The notes under the pieces were generated by a model, which saw only the letters and a list, made by a program, of their open reading frames with translations, was not told the origin of the DNA and searched no databases. Positions 33,290 through 45,849 of a stretch of 64,000 nt of DNA are shown in pieces. Location: positions 7,192,001 through 7,256,000 of the forward strand of contig NC_051124.1 of NCBI RefSeq assembly GCF_014839805.1, written 5' to 3'. Source of the DNA: Manduca sexta. Taxonomy: Eukaryota; Arthropoda; Insecta; Lepidoptera; Sphingidae. Each line of letters begins with the position of its first letter. The first letter of the stretch is position 1. The position numbers were made by a program, and so were the translations under genes.

Positions 33290-34358
33290 ATGAACACAGC
33301 ATGTAAAACTGGGAACGTTTGACGGATTGACAAGACAAATATTTCGATAGTCACCGATAGATGTGTTTGCCAGAATAAGATCTTGTAAGGAAGACACAGG
33401 CTAATATTTTTGTGATGAACAAAGTTATGCCACAATAGACTTATTACTTCTATGATGAAACCATACCAGATTTAATTAATTTTTGCTGGTAATTATAAAA
33501 GAACACTAACCTATATTAACTTATTTTCGTCGGAATTTCCAAAATAACTCAATTGTCTCGATGATGCCTTACAAACTAGAACAAATTGGAAAACTAGGAC
33601 AACTGGTAACCTCTTATTTTACTTCTACAAAATGCTACAAAAATAAAACCTTATTTATTATTTATGATAGGAGTGGTTTTTCTGTAATATTTACACGTCA
33701 TGTGTTTTGACAGGTCAAGTATGTACTGTCTATCCTTAACTGACAATCATTGACAGGAAAGGACTTTTATGTTCATAAACAATTTCGAGGCGAAATTGCC
33801 TAAGTAGAAACGTATTTATTTATCATTTTATTTGATCCAACCACAGGTGATGCTATAGTTAGCTTACACATATAACGTACAAACAAGACTTATGATAATA
33901 TTCACATTATTATAAGAGGACTCAACTAAGCAAATATGAATAATAGACTCAATTACAATTACAATTGTGGCGATAACAAAACAGAGTCATCTGGATAAAA
34001 TTACTTTAACTATGAAGTAAATCGAGCAAAAGGCAGATTATGATGTTTTGTGCGAGTTTGCTTCGCATTTATTAACAACATATATACCACTACTTTACAA
34101 ATTATGAAATGTAAAATTAAAAACCAACTATTAAAAAACGTTTAAACTTTGAAACAAGATACTAGTTAAAAACATAATCTGAAATAAACGAAATGTTTTA
34201 TAAAAATCATGGTTGCATAGGTACTTCTGTAATAATGTCTTAAGCATCTCGGACTGTGTCGACTTGTTGCTGAGAAACACAACTATAAAAGATAGTTGCT
34301 CAAATTGTTGTACAACCGTCAGTTTCATAAAAGCATAGTTTCTCAACAATTACTTAAC
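33290..34358. other. No feature seen
   Basis: AT-rich sequence up to the first N gap. Confidence 0.45.
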
Positions 34359-34858
34359 NNNNNNNNNNNNNNNNNNNNNNNNNNNNNNNNNNNNNNNNNN
34401 NNNNNNNNNNNNNNNNNNNNNNNNNNNNNNNNNNNNNNNNNNNNNNNNNNNNNNNNNNNNNNNNNNNNNNNNNNNNNNNNNNNNNNNNNNNNNNNNNNNN
34501 NNNNNNNNNNNNNNNNNNNNNNNNNNNNNNNNNNNNNNNNNNNNNNNNNNNNNNNNNNNNNNNNNNNNNNNNNNNNNNNNNNNNNNNNNNNNNNNNNNNN
34601 NNNNNNNNNNNNNNNNNNNNNNNNNNNNNNNNNNNNNNNNNNNNNNNNNNNNNNNNNNNNNNNNNNNNNNNNNNNNNNNNNNNNNNNNNNNNNNNNNNNN
34701 NNNNNNNNNNNNNNNNNNNNNNNNNNNNNNNNNNNNNNNNNNNNNNNNNNNNNNNNNNNNNNNNNNNNNNNNNNNNNNNNNNNNNNNNNNNNNNNNNNNN
34801 NNNNNNNNNNNNNNNNNNNNNNNNNNNNNNNNNNNNNNNNNNNNNNNNNNNNNNNNNN
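34359..34858. other. Assembly gap, 500 N
   Basis: Exactly 500 unknown bases, a placeholder length. True size is unknown. The right flank begins inside a SINE. Confidence 0.97.
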
Positions 34859-34920
34859 ATGTAGGGATCGAACCCAGAGCCCTCGTTTCATCGCCAACTC
34901 GCTCTCAGTGACTTGAGGTA
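34859..34920 (-). repeat. tRNA-related SINE fragment at the gap edge
   Basis: The minus strand reads CAAGTCACTGAGAGCGAGTT, then GGGTTCGATCCCTAC (B box). It is cut by the N gap. Confidence 0.4.
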
Positions 34921-35133
34921 GTCAATATTACTCGCCTACATCACTTCCAGAAAGTAAAACATCAAAACAAACAAACTTCATCAGCAATGTATTCCAATAC
35001 AAACACTGTTTCTATAAACCTCAATTCAATAACCCGAAATTAAATCAGCAATTACGAGAGAGAATGCAAGACAATTATGAAAATAAATGCATGAATGCAC
35101 CACATATAATTCTCACATGATTTCCCTTCACAG

Positions 35134-35221
35134 ACGGCCGCGTATTTTGGGTGCAGACGAGCGGCGTAGTCGCGAGCATCTGCGACATCCGTCAGTCCCA
35201 CGTGAAAATCGATTTTCCACG
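35134..35221 (+). CDS. Candidate internal coding exon, product unknown
   Basis: 88 bp between an acceptor CCCTTCACAG|AC (pyrimidine-rich) and a donor CCACG|GTAGGC. Phase 2 in and out leaves 28 open codons reading GRVFWVQTSGVV, then ASICDIRQSHVKIDFP. Third positions are mostly G or C in AT-rich surroundings, and the segment is not one of the repeats seen here. I do not recognise the protein. The reverse strand is also open over this interval (WKIDFHVGLTDVADARDY), so strand and even coding status are uncertain. Confidence 0.35.
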
Positions 35222-36039
35222 GTAGGCCAGCTGTCGAGGGCGACAACTATAAACCACGTTTATTTTACACTCCACGCAAAACGATTGGACGGTATCCCGA
35301 TATAATAAAGTTTAAAATGGTACATGATAAATAAATTGGCACTTGCGTATTTTTAATTTTGACTCTAGTATGTACTATGAAAGTCAAAGTTCCTTTGTTG
35401 ATATATTTAATGTTTCGCACATTGTTGTAGACCCACCGCGTTTGATCCGATTGCTGTATTATTTATGATTATTAGAATAGCGTGCCAATAGTGTATAATT
35501 AATTTTTACGTTCGTTCCTTTAATGTCGCGTCACTAAATTGATGGTGTTAAAGTATTTTGTATTTTGTTAGTCAAAATGTTAATCGATCGATTTGTATTA
35601 TTTAGTGTGTCGCAAAAAATTGCGCATTTTTTACCGCGTTGTATGGAATTATGGCATCGACTTGGGTACGGAAAATAAATATTTGTTTTACGCCTCGATT
35701 TCAATAATAACACACGTCCAAAAATGTAAAAACGCTTGTTGGATAATTTATGCCAACTTCCTGCGAGACTTAATTTTAAATTAATTATTTTTCGTTAATT
35801 TTATTATACTGACTTTACCATTCACTGAATTCATTAAATATTGTTTAAACACAACACTGAATTCCTTAAATATTGTTTAAATGAATCAGAGAGTATTGCA
35901 CACACACTTGCTTATACACAAATTGACATATTTGTAAAAAAAATATACTTTGGGCAGTTTATAAGTGCACAAGCTGTCATTTAAACTGGCAAAAACTATA
36001 TATCTTCAACACATCAAGAATTTGATTTTTTGTAATCAT

Positions 36040-36740
36040 ACACAGACCGGCCCCGATCGAAGCCAGCATTGTTTTCACATTTCTTTAATTAAGTTAGCTG
36101 GAATTGCAATAATAAAACAGTCCATTAAATAACGACATTAACGTACCGCTCTGTCCTTCAATCCCAAGTTTTATGATCAATCACAACAACTGAACTAAGA
36201 TGCCGAGAATTTTAATTGAGTTTCAATATACAAATGGGAAAGAAAAAGGAAGCAGCGATATCAGGGGCCTTGGAGGCCGATGATTGACGAGCTACAATAT
36301 ACCGGGGCCCACTTGACGGATGGCAACCTCTTGTAACATTTCAGAAACGTCAAACTTTGATTGGTAAAAGAGTGAGCCCTCTTTAAAATGTCAACAATAA
36401 TGAAGCACAGCGAGCACTCCGAGATCCATCATTGTCCGAGCAAGGTTGCTTCCGAACAAAACGCAAGCGCACAAAGGCTCGTTCGACGAATTTCCTGAGT
36501 GAAAATATATTAAACGGAGTTTATGTTCGATCGTATTAGCGAATCGATATTAATACTCGAAATGAGTGACATAATTAGGCATATGACACGAATTGAACGG
36601 ACATTACAATGGAACGAAGCATGGCATTGTATGGCGGCGTGTCAGATGCGTGAGCAGTGGCGTATGAGATGTGACCGCTCTATCGTGCACCGGGGCCACT
36701 AAATACCTGGATCTAATCAGCATTTCTACACTCATTTTAA
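36040..36740. other. Unique, GC-richer island, possible regulatory region
   Basis: Sequence of higher complexity than its flanks with no repeat hallmark. It includes TTTATGATCAATCAC at 36170, which looks like a Hox/Exd-type composite site, and ATTGTT motifs. No exon could be supported. The call rests on composition only. Confidence 0.25.
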
Positions 36741-36744
36741 CACT

Positions 36745-38340
36745 TAATTTTACACGTATCTTTTCATTATACATTAAATTTTACGCGCGGTCTATAAGTT
36801 CCGTATGGGGCACACCGTACTATTGCTGTGAAAAAGTATAACGAATGTTACTATTTTGCCCGCAAGTTTCATTCATGAATGCACTTATTTGATTATAAGT
36901 GTATCACGCTTTTAATCGAGTTATGTTAAATCGATTTTAGTTCTTGTGCGCAGTGCTTAGACCGTTTAATTTTCATAAATGGATTACGCTACCTTTCTTG
37001 TAGAGTATAAATTGCAGTGTAAGATAGTATAATTATCGCCGGTTAACTTGGAACATTTAGATATTTTTTGTGTTAATTATTTATTTAACCTTCCTTTTAC
37101 ATTAATAAATCGACTTCGTATTTCTTAATTATCTAATAAATAATAATTATAAGTATTAAGTATTACTTGATTGATTGTCGACGTTGGTAACAATAATTTA
37201 ATCACTTTTCGTTTTAGTAACGAAGACCTAATTATTTATTCTTATTTCCCATAATACATTTACCTATGTTTATTTATAGTCCGCGTAATCTTATTATTAC
37301 GGTGGTATTACTAAACTAGTTTTGAAGCTAATTGATTAAATGAAACATATAATTGCACATCAGTCAATCGTAACTAATCCCATAAAATTAAATAATTTCA
37401 TTAAAATCGTGTTAATAATATGTATTAATTTTTTATTCCAAATTCGATTATACAAATATGGCAGTTATGTGCGTCTATTAAGTCATTAAAGTTATAATTT
37501 AATAATAAATCACATATAGAAAATTGTTTGATTAATCGCCTCGCGTTACATAAAGATAATTGAATATTGATAATAATCGATCACGAACCTTATATTTCCA
37601 GTAATTTTATAAATACCACTAGTAGTTGTTTAAAATTAAGCTCGAAATTTGTTGTGGAACAATTTTGCACTCATTTGCTTCTTTATTTAATTATGTTGAT
37701 GACATGACTACAAATATGACTATTAACATATATATCTAATTGAGAAACAAAAATAAAAATTAAATTGCTGTTTAAAGGTAAATTTGGTAGTTTTATTGCG
37801 CGTTATAATATTTTATTTTTGCAATAGTCGAAAATAAAAGATGTTTCAATCGTGTATCTGAATTTAGATCGTCCGTAACTAGCATTACTATTCCCCAATA
37901 GATACTAAATATTGAAACAGCTCCCATATTGATATAACGAGAAGGTCAAGTAAACAAATGTGCCTAATATAAACAGTGCTTATTGAAAAGGGATTTCGCT
38001 GAAATGATGGCAAAACTTCCAACTTATAAAAGCAATAAATAATGTTTATTAAAAGTTTTAATTGAAGTACCGATTCATGAAAATTATACAAGCGATAAAT
38101 TAACAAGTTTTTGTATTGATTTGAGGAAAATTAAGATTTGGTGGGTGTTTGGTACAATTGTCAAGGTAGTAAATCCTAACAATAAGTGTTATAATAGACG
38201 GTGTTATCGTTTGAAGCTATCTTTTCCAGTCGACCTTAGTATTGTTATTTCAGTAGCATTGGGGCTGCGAAATATATCGCTGACTCACTATTACAAGGTC
38301 CTATCTTAATTCATATCTATGTTGTAAAATTTTTTAGGAT
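36745..38340. other. No feature seen
   Basis: Strongly AT-rich, with TTAAT/ATTAA-rich runs. No open frame or repeat identified. Confidence 0.45.
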
Positions 38341-38344
38341 TATT

Positions 38345-38605
38345 GATATATGTTTTTTTTTTTGTATACAAGCACGAATAATTGACTCCGCTGCACCTGA
38401 TGGTAAGTGAAATTGGGTTCCAACAGATTGTCGATTGATGAGAGTCGCCAATCGACACAATTATGCCGGCCTGTTGGAACCGGATATACACAGGCTGATC
38501 CCGGAACGCCACATAGGTGGGCCGCTATGATGGGTTTTAATACCTTGTGTACAGTGGTCGATATTTGGTTAAATATAAAATATATCCTACTACCAGCAAA
38601 TGTAA
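38345..38605 (+). repeat. Dispersed repeat family A, copy 1
   Basis: CACCTGATGGTAAGTGA, ATTATGCCGGCCTGTTGGAA, CCGGATATACACAGGCTGAT, CACATAGGTGGGCCGCTATG and CCTTGTGTACAGTGGTCG. The same block order recurs at 45355, 47236, 58140 and 63448. Class unknown. Confidence 0.7.
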
Positions 38606-38609
38606 TTGA

Positions 38610-40200
38610 ATTCGTGCGAAAAATATAATAGAACCTTGTAATAGTGAGATCGATGATGGATCACAAGGTGATATTCATGTCATCAGATACACACAATAAC
38701 AACCGTACTAATTGTTTTCTACTGCCGAGCAGACATTTGCAAGCAGTATTGGAATCAGATTTTAATGACGGTCAATAATTTAAAGGGGTCATTACATTGG
38801 TGAATTTCTGTATGTCTATTCCAAGTGTAAAACTAACTAGTCCCAAGTCAATATAATTGATACTACGGACGCAGACTTAAGATATTTATAGCTCTTTTCA
38901 ATGCGCAATTTCTTATCTTCATTATTTAATAATAAAAATAAATCTACTAATACTTAATGGTGGGTGGCAGAGTCGTTCTTCCAGGATCAGCGAATATAAT
39001 ATGAATTGTGATAAAATATTGTAGGTGTTCAGGAGTGTAATATTCTAAAACCGCTTACAACAAATCACCAACAATACTAAGGGCGTAGGCATGATAAAAC
39101 TATCATTGAAATAATTGTAGTGACTGCTCATCTTGGAGTCGAATCTACCAATTATGCAAATCTTTTGTGGCAAAACAGAAGGCAAACAAATATAAATAAA
39201 AATATTTTTTTTATTATACTTTATTAGACGTACAGTGTTCCGTCTTATACAATGTACAATTGAATGTCCCCTGAAATGAATGCCTTGGGTATTAATATGC
39301 GTAGATTTAACATTTGGATGTCATGTCACCAACAGTCAACGACTGACCATTAGTAATGTTGAACTTCTGGCAGGTTCGATTGGAAATTGCGGCATTTAAC
39401 CTACGTGGGATGGCATTAGCTTGGCTTAACACATGGCTGGCTTTGCTTAGCATGTGGTGTGACGTTACAGAGGCTATATTGTTTTTACCCGACTTCAAAA
39501 AAGGATGAGGTACTCATTGATGTGTATTTTTTTATTATTTTTCATTTGATGAAACTATGTTATTATTTATTTATACTAATATATAAGTCTAAGGGCCTTA
39601 CTAATAAACGCTATATACCACTGCCATAGTTACATAATGTTTTGTCTCACTTTCTCTGACGGTAAATGTCATTCAACATAAAATTACAAAACACTGAATC
39701 ACTATAACAGACTTACACAATGTAGTTTAAAACACCCTTTTAATATATTTTTAATTCATAATAGTAATTGTGTTAAGGTTGTAATGAAAGTTTGTACAAA
39801 ATGAAAACATACAAATGTCGCCCAACAAACAAAATATTCGCGACTATTCAGACCTGAGTAAAGCAATATTACGTACGTAAAAGTATTTCCAAATGGTTTT
39901 GCGAGCAATGTTTATTCAATCTATTTGCATTAAAGCCGAATGCTAATCCAGCGAATGGTTTCGAATGATGTCCACTCCAATTTCGGTACGGGATGAAATC
40001 CATTTAATAGTGCATGACGTATACCGAATCGTTGGCCGAACGTCCAAACACATTTTCGGCTTAACTGAATGTAGAACTGCTGAACTCTATTTTTAGTGAA
40101 AAAAGATTTTAGAACATTTCTATGTTTAATGAATGAGATCAACATAAGGAAGCTTAATTAAATTGTGTTTTGTTGTTCTTTATTGCAGCATCAATTTGTT
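38610..40200. other. No gene seen
   Basis: Unassigned sequence. The 63-codon minus-strand frame at 39307-39498 has no motif. Confidence 0.45.
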
Positions 40201-40214
40201 TTTTTTTTCTTTAT

Positions 40215-40400
40215 TTGTGTTTTTTTTTGTGGTAATGAGTTTTTCTGCTCAATAACATCCCTTAGTTTGGAAGTTGTGCCCGATATGGCAATAGACTTGG
40301 CGCATGTCACATCTTGGAACGGATCATATATGACGAAAAGTGGTCTCCACGGTTGCATCTCTGCTTACGCTGCCTTCTAGTATAAAGGTGTGATTATTTG
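40215..40400 (+). repeat. SINE-2 body fragment
   Basis: GTGCCCGATATGGCAATAGA, CATGTCACATCTTGGAACGG, CGAAAAGTGGTCTCC and GCATCTCTGCTTACGCTGCC match the central and 3' parts of SINE-2. The head is missing. Confidence 0.55.
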
Positions 40401-40404
40401 TTGT

Positions 40405-42880
40405 ATTTATAAAATTATTTATTGTGTCTTAAAATAAAAAATCATAAAGGTCAACATATCATTTTCTGTCTTAATATTGTGCAAAGGAACTAATATAGAT
40501 AAAAGATGTGACTTCAAATAAATAGAAATAATCCGTACTTTCTGGAATGTTGTTTACGCTCCTTTTTCAAAATAACTAGACTGTATTGCAGAGGTCAGAA
40601 CAAGAAAGAAAATCCGTTAGAAAATATAATAACATTTCGACATTACATAACAACATACGTAAAGAGCTGAAATTCATTGTATACTGCGTACGAACATACT
40701 CAAACACAAATGTTACTTTGACTTCAATTAATTAATGTATTTATTTCTATGGTACACCAACAGCATATATATATTAACAAAATTAAAACTTCTAAAGACA
40801 TGAAAATCATTAGGGGCTAATATATATGCTGGTATATTTCACAACTATATCTAAATTACAGGTTACCTTAAATACCTAATAAAACAACAGAATTTTACTA
40901 AGATAATTTCAAGAGTCAATCATTCCAATCATACTAAATTTAGCCTTGACTGTCTTGTCATCACTGTCAATCAAGAAACAAGTTTCGCCAGTCTAGCAGA
41001 GAGCATTACATAACGCAGAAAGCTTCCTCACTTACAGTCAAGCTTTCGACAATTTCATGCATCGTTTAGCAATACGTTGAATAATGCAGTTATCTTAGCG
41101 TTCGTCGTTAATGTCAATTTTTATCCACTGTTGCTAAACCGTGAATAATGGGATGTGACTGTGGGAACTGTGTATTAACAAAATATTTAATAATGGTCAC
41201 CATTTTATATAGCCGTTTCATTCATTTGTGATTCTTTTCATTCATAAACATTGAATTCTGTTTGTATCATATAAATAATACTGTATATGCGACGTACGTT
41301 AAATAAGGAAACTAAATCGACTGTGGTTTTGATAGATATGCTTTATTCCTAAGCTGATAATATGTTATTAAAATCTAAACGTGATTTTAACGGGTTCGAA
41401 ACGTTATTAATAAATAGTAGGCAATTCAAAGTAATTTATGCTACATCTGGGGTTTTTGCAGGAGGATCTCCGAGCAAAAGCAAACTAAATTTTGACGATG
41501 AGCCATTCTAAATCGGAAAAATATTTTTTACATACAACGAAAAACTCTGTAGTGAAAAATAAGTAAGTACAAAAAACATTTTATCCAGGGATCGGAATTT
41601 AAATAATTAAAAACAAAACTAAATTTTACTAAAAAGTATTTGCGTCGCCAACATTTTCCAACTTATTTCACGTCAAAGGTATCTTCGGCACCCGCTTCGT
41701 AATTATTTAAATGTTTAATGTTAATTGAACAAGAACTATCACAGTAACTCTTCTAAGAAGTAGTGTCTATTGAAACCTTGGCTTGCGATATCTTAATATT
41801 TGATTTTATCGCAAACTTAAGTTTCTTAAGATTGTCGGCTATTGGACCATTTAAATTGAATCTTATGCTTATAAATGCTTCTCCGTAGACAATTTTGAAT
41901 TAAATCAAAGCCTTACATTTATTTATAGAATGGTATTATTACCCGTGCAAAAGTTTATGAAATGCTAAAAGCTTTGAGTAACTAAAATATTGTAATTATT
42001 CTGCCATAGTAAGTATACATTACTGTTAAAAAATTTACTAATATAAACAAGCTTTATTTAATACCAGGTTAAAGTAATCAACTTGCATTTACTTCTTCCT
42101 CTCCATGTATACGAGTACAATGTGGATTATAAATTCATACAAGAAAAAACTCGTCGTCGATTTTTTCTCAAATAACATAGAAAACGTATATTCTTTCCGA
42201 GCGTGCACTGGATACTCTCCTTAAACTTAGCTTAACATCGTTTTATAATTTAAATACTAAAAAATCATTATATTCGCAAAAGCAGAGCTGAAATTAAACT
42301 TTTAATGACTCCATTGATACTAAAAGAACAACACACATATTTTACAATTAGACCACAAAAGTCTACGACATGTTTGCGGTGACAAATTGAAGTTTTAATT
42401 TAAAACGATAAAATCACACTTTCACAAAGTGACCTAACTCCGTCCCCTCCGGGAAGCCATATCGGCCTACCATTACAAAACCCTTACAAATAAATTCACC
42501 CCAAATTTTTACCCTAAAGCATAAATCGCAAAAAGTAAATAAACGGCTTCCATTACTGCCCTGATTATTCAGTTCGTCCCTAAGCTGACGACGCCATTTT
42601 GTATTTTCGTAACGCTCCGATAACAATAGTTTAAAAATAAATGTTAACATGAGTTGAAAAAGTGGGGTGTATTCTATCCGTGGTGCAGTGAAACTTTGTA
42701 ATGGACGCGCGTCATACTTTTTAATACTGGCCATTCTTTTTTTGAATTATAAAAAAAATAAAATGCTATACAATCTCATGGCGATGAAATCCATCTCGGT
42801 ATAATTACAATCTCGGTCCTTACATACATATGAATAACGTATTTTTTCGTTTGTTTAAAATAATGCCTTAGATGTTATTC
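40405..42880. other. No gene supported
   Basis: AT-rich. A 106-codon minus-strand frame at 42414-42734 lies in GC-richer DNA and may be part of an unrecognised repeat. Confidence 0.4.
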
Positions 42881-42887
42881 GCGCATA

Positions 42888-43243
42888 GGGGCCTTATTCT
42901 CTATCCCGCACGTTATTTTAACAGTCCGTAACAAGCACGTAACACAACGCATCATGTTTAAGACTATAGAAATTTGGCTTACAGAATACCATTTCACGCA
43001 CATTTCTCGAAGATAACATGACACGGCCGCGTTACGCGTTAACACTATCATACAGAATAAGGGCCGGGGCCTTATTCTCTATCCCGCACGTTATTTTAAC
43101 AGTCCGTAACAAGCACGTAACACAACGCATCATGTTTAAGACTATAGAAATTTGGCTTACAGAATACCATTTCACGCACATTTCTCGAAGATAACATGAC
43201 ACGGCCGCGTTACGCGTTAACACTATCATACAGAATAAGGGCC
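42888..43243. mobile_element. Two identical 178-bp MITE units in tandem
   Basis: Unit 1 is 42888-43065 and unit 2 is 43066-43243. By eye they are identical. Each starts GGGGCCTTATTCTCTATCC and ends CATACAGAATAAGGGCC, so the ends are inverted partners of about 15 bp. No open frame of note. Confidence 0.85.
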
Positions 43244-43960
43244 CTGGTGCTCTTTATTGGTAACGCACGTATTTTCGTGGGATATAAAACCCTGTAACAT
43301 GTAATATACACGATATACGAAAAAGTTTTTCTGAAATATTGTTATGACTTTTTCTGGCTCATCTTATTTTTTCGTTCATTCTATATATTATTTTAACAGA
43401 ACGAATGTATGTATGAACAAACAAAAAAATGACGGGACAAAAAAGTTCGTGAAAGTATTTCATTGCATTACATTTATTATATTATATACAAGTATTACAT
43501 TTATTTTAAGAAATAGTTTAATACATTATACTTGAAACAAAAAATATTTTATAAATATAGTAAATACAGTTCGAAATTCAAATGATTCCAAAAAAGTACT
43601 TTATTCTTTTTTCAAATACGCATTATCCATAACGGAATAAAAATAGAAAACAAATTGCAATTAATCTCAGATTAGTTTACACCTACTGTTTTTGTATTAA
43701 CTTCAAACAATTCCGATATTTTCACGCTGGTCCCGTTAGTTGACATTTGGATTCCTTTGATTTCTATAACCTAATCATCCATGGGTGCTCCCAGATTCTA
43801 ATAAGATTAGTGCCGTTGCCGTGGTATTTTTTGTGTTTTAATTTTTGTAAGTTACACGGAAAAACGGGTCTAGAATTTAATAAAATAGAATATGTCGTCT
43901 TACATGACGGTTAAAGAGATAATTAATTTACAATAAACACTTAGTTATCAATAGCCTAAG

Positions 43961-44275
43961 CGGCGATAGCCTAGTTGGGTATGGAACGGACTGCCGAGAC
44001 GAATGTTCGCAGGTCCAATCCCAAAGGCACACACCTCTGACTTTTCTAACATGATGTATGTATTATGTGTGATTTATCGCCTGCTTTAGCGGTGAAGGAA
44101 AACATCGTGAGGAAACCTGCATACCTGAAAAGTTCTCTGTAGGAATTTTGAGGGTGTGTGTCAATCCGAACTAGGCCAGCGTGGTGGACTAAGACCTAAT
44201 CCCTCTCAGTAGTAAATGAGGCTCGTGCCTAGCAGCGGGGCGGTATATAATACAGGGCAGATATTATTATTATTT
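43961..44275 (+). mobile_element. tRNA-derived SINE-1 copy
   Basis: Head GCGGCGATAGCCTAGTTGGG intact, B box damaged (GGTCCAATCCC, one base lost), tail GCAGATATTATTATTATT. A short internal deletion removes the GAAGTCTACC block. Confidence 0.82.
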
Positions 44276-44980
44276 ACTAAGTAATCAAGAGGTATGTGCG
44301 CGGGAATCGAACCTTAATCATGTCTTAGCACTCGATTTCACTCTCGCTACCGTTATTGAAAATATTAAAAATACCAAGCGTAAATCAATTTAACATATAA
44401 AAACTACCGACTTTTGAGATTTCCAAAAAATGGCGATTCTTTGTCAATATCTCTTTTCAAAGTTTTATCACTGTCTCACAAGAAGGTTCTATGTTAATTT
44501 TTACTTATCTTGAAACAATAATATTTAATTTCTCATGTCGGTGAAAATTAAAAAAAAAATATATGTTTCCCCATTTATTTATCTTTTGGTGTTATTGGAA
44601 TTTTTATTAAAAATTACTTAGAATTATGTGATTTATATATACTTCAATATGTACAAGAAATTTAACATAGAACCTTGTAATAGTGAGCCAGCGACATATC
44701 CATCGGAAAACTTTTGGATCGATTTAAATTCAATTCAAGTTCAGCGGGCGACTGTCAAACGCCGTTAGGGTTAGATTGACATGTGGGAGATCGGAGACGG
44801 GAAATTTGATTTCCGTTTTCACAAACTCGAACATCCGGTGACCTACAGATTTCCTGAAACGGTTATGCTAAACATAATCGTGTTAATTTGATTAGCGATA
44901 TATGTCGTAGATTTAGATAGTAATAATTTTTTTTTTTGGAAAATTTATAAATCTTCAATATAGCTTTTTTCCCTTTTCAG

Positions 44981-45045
44981 AGGTACCGGCAGAGGTTTAA
45001 CTCTAATTTCGCGTACGCACTACAATTATGCCACCAAGGAGTCCC
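44981..45045 (-). repeat. SINE-2 head fragment
   Basis: The plus strand CAGAGGTTTAACTCTAATTT followed by ACTACAATTATGCCACCAAG is the inverted tRNA-like head with a decayed B box. Confidence 0.4.
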
Positions 45046-45354
45046 TATATAAATAATTCGTTACTGCCCTTTATCAATTTACATTAAATGTTACTTCGTT
45101 CAATAGTTAAACTACGCTCGTACGTCTTGATTTTTCTAACTACCCTGCTTAAGACAATTAATTACACTTCATTTGTCCTGCTTTAATCTATTTTATGGAT
45201 GCCTTTCTTGAACCTGAAGAGCGGAAGAATAGTTTATTACTTGTAGTGAAGAGAAGATGCAAGAAATATTTAACATATTATATTATTTCATATATTAGAT
45301 TAGTGAGTGTTTTGTCTTAGATTATGTAAACAGATGACGCTGTTTATAAAGTAG

Positions 45355-45533
45355 ATAGCGACCACCGTCCACAAGCTATTAAAATTCCCCATAGTGACCC
45401 ACGTAAATGTAACACCGGCAATTGTCAGCCTGTGTATATCCCGGTTCCAACAGGCCGGCATAATTGTGTCGACTGCCGAGGGGTAATCATCTCTCGTCAG
45501 TTGACATTCTTTTGTTCCCCACTCCATTTACAG
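45355..45533 (-). repeat. Dispersed repeat family A, copy 2
   Basis: Inverse order: TAGCGACCACCGTCCACAAG, ATAGTGACCCACGTAAATG, CAGCCTGTGTATATCCCGGT and CAGGCCGGCATAATTGTGTC. Confidence 0.65.
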
Positions 45534-45569
45534 GTGCAACTGAGTCAGTTTACCGTGCTCACATAAAAA

Positions 45570-45603
45570 AGTACGAGATATTATTAGAATAATATCTCGT
45601 ACT
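45570..45603. repeat. Perfect 16-bp-arm palindrome
   Basis: AGTACGAGATATTATT then AG then the exact inverse. Stem of 16 bp with a 2-nt centre. Confidence 0.9.
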
Positions 45604-45644
45604 ATAGATAGTTACCACAAAAAAAAAAACAGAAATATTATTTA

Positions 45645-45840
45645 TGTTCTGTGTACCATCGCCTATAGACCGTCATCGCTTTGTTTATTTCAGCCAAGCA
45701 GCGAGTAAGCAGTCGTTCCAAGACAGACTAGGCTGTATGGCTGAGAGCCTTTGCCTTCTCCTTAAGGAGTAAATCAAACCAAAAAAAAAAGGAGTCGTTC
45801 CAGTTTAAAAGACATTCTAGATTATCGTCGCATTTAAACA
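45645..45840 (+). repeat. Bm1/BMC1-like fragment carrying a small poly(A) retroinsertion
   Basis: GTGTACCATCGCC, TTATTTCAGCCAAGCAGCGA and GTTTAAAAGACATTCTAGAT follow the family order. A 72-bp insert at 45721-45792 interrupts it. Confidence 0.5.
45721..45792 (+). mobile_element. 5'-truncated poly(A) retroelement tail with 10-bp duplication
   Basis: AGTCGTTCCA is duplicated at 45711-45720 and 45793-45802. The insert contains GGCTGAGAGCCTTTGCC and CCTTAAGGAGTAAATC and ends in ten A, as expected for LINE-driven insertion. Confidence 0.7.
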
Positions 45841-45849
45841 GAGTACAAA

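Noticed and set aside
34296..34916. 206- and 184-residue open frames across the first gap
   Set aside because: Their length is made of unknown bases; only a few residues are real.
42414..42734. 106-residue minus-strand frame
   Set aside because: No domain, no signal peptide, no splice or promoter context; probably chance or a decayed repeat.
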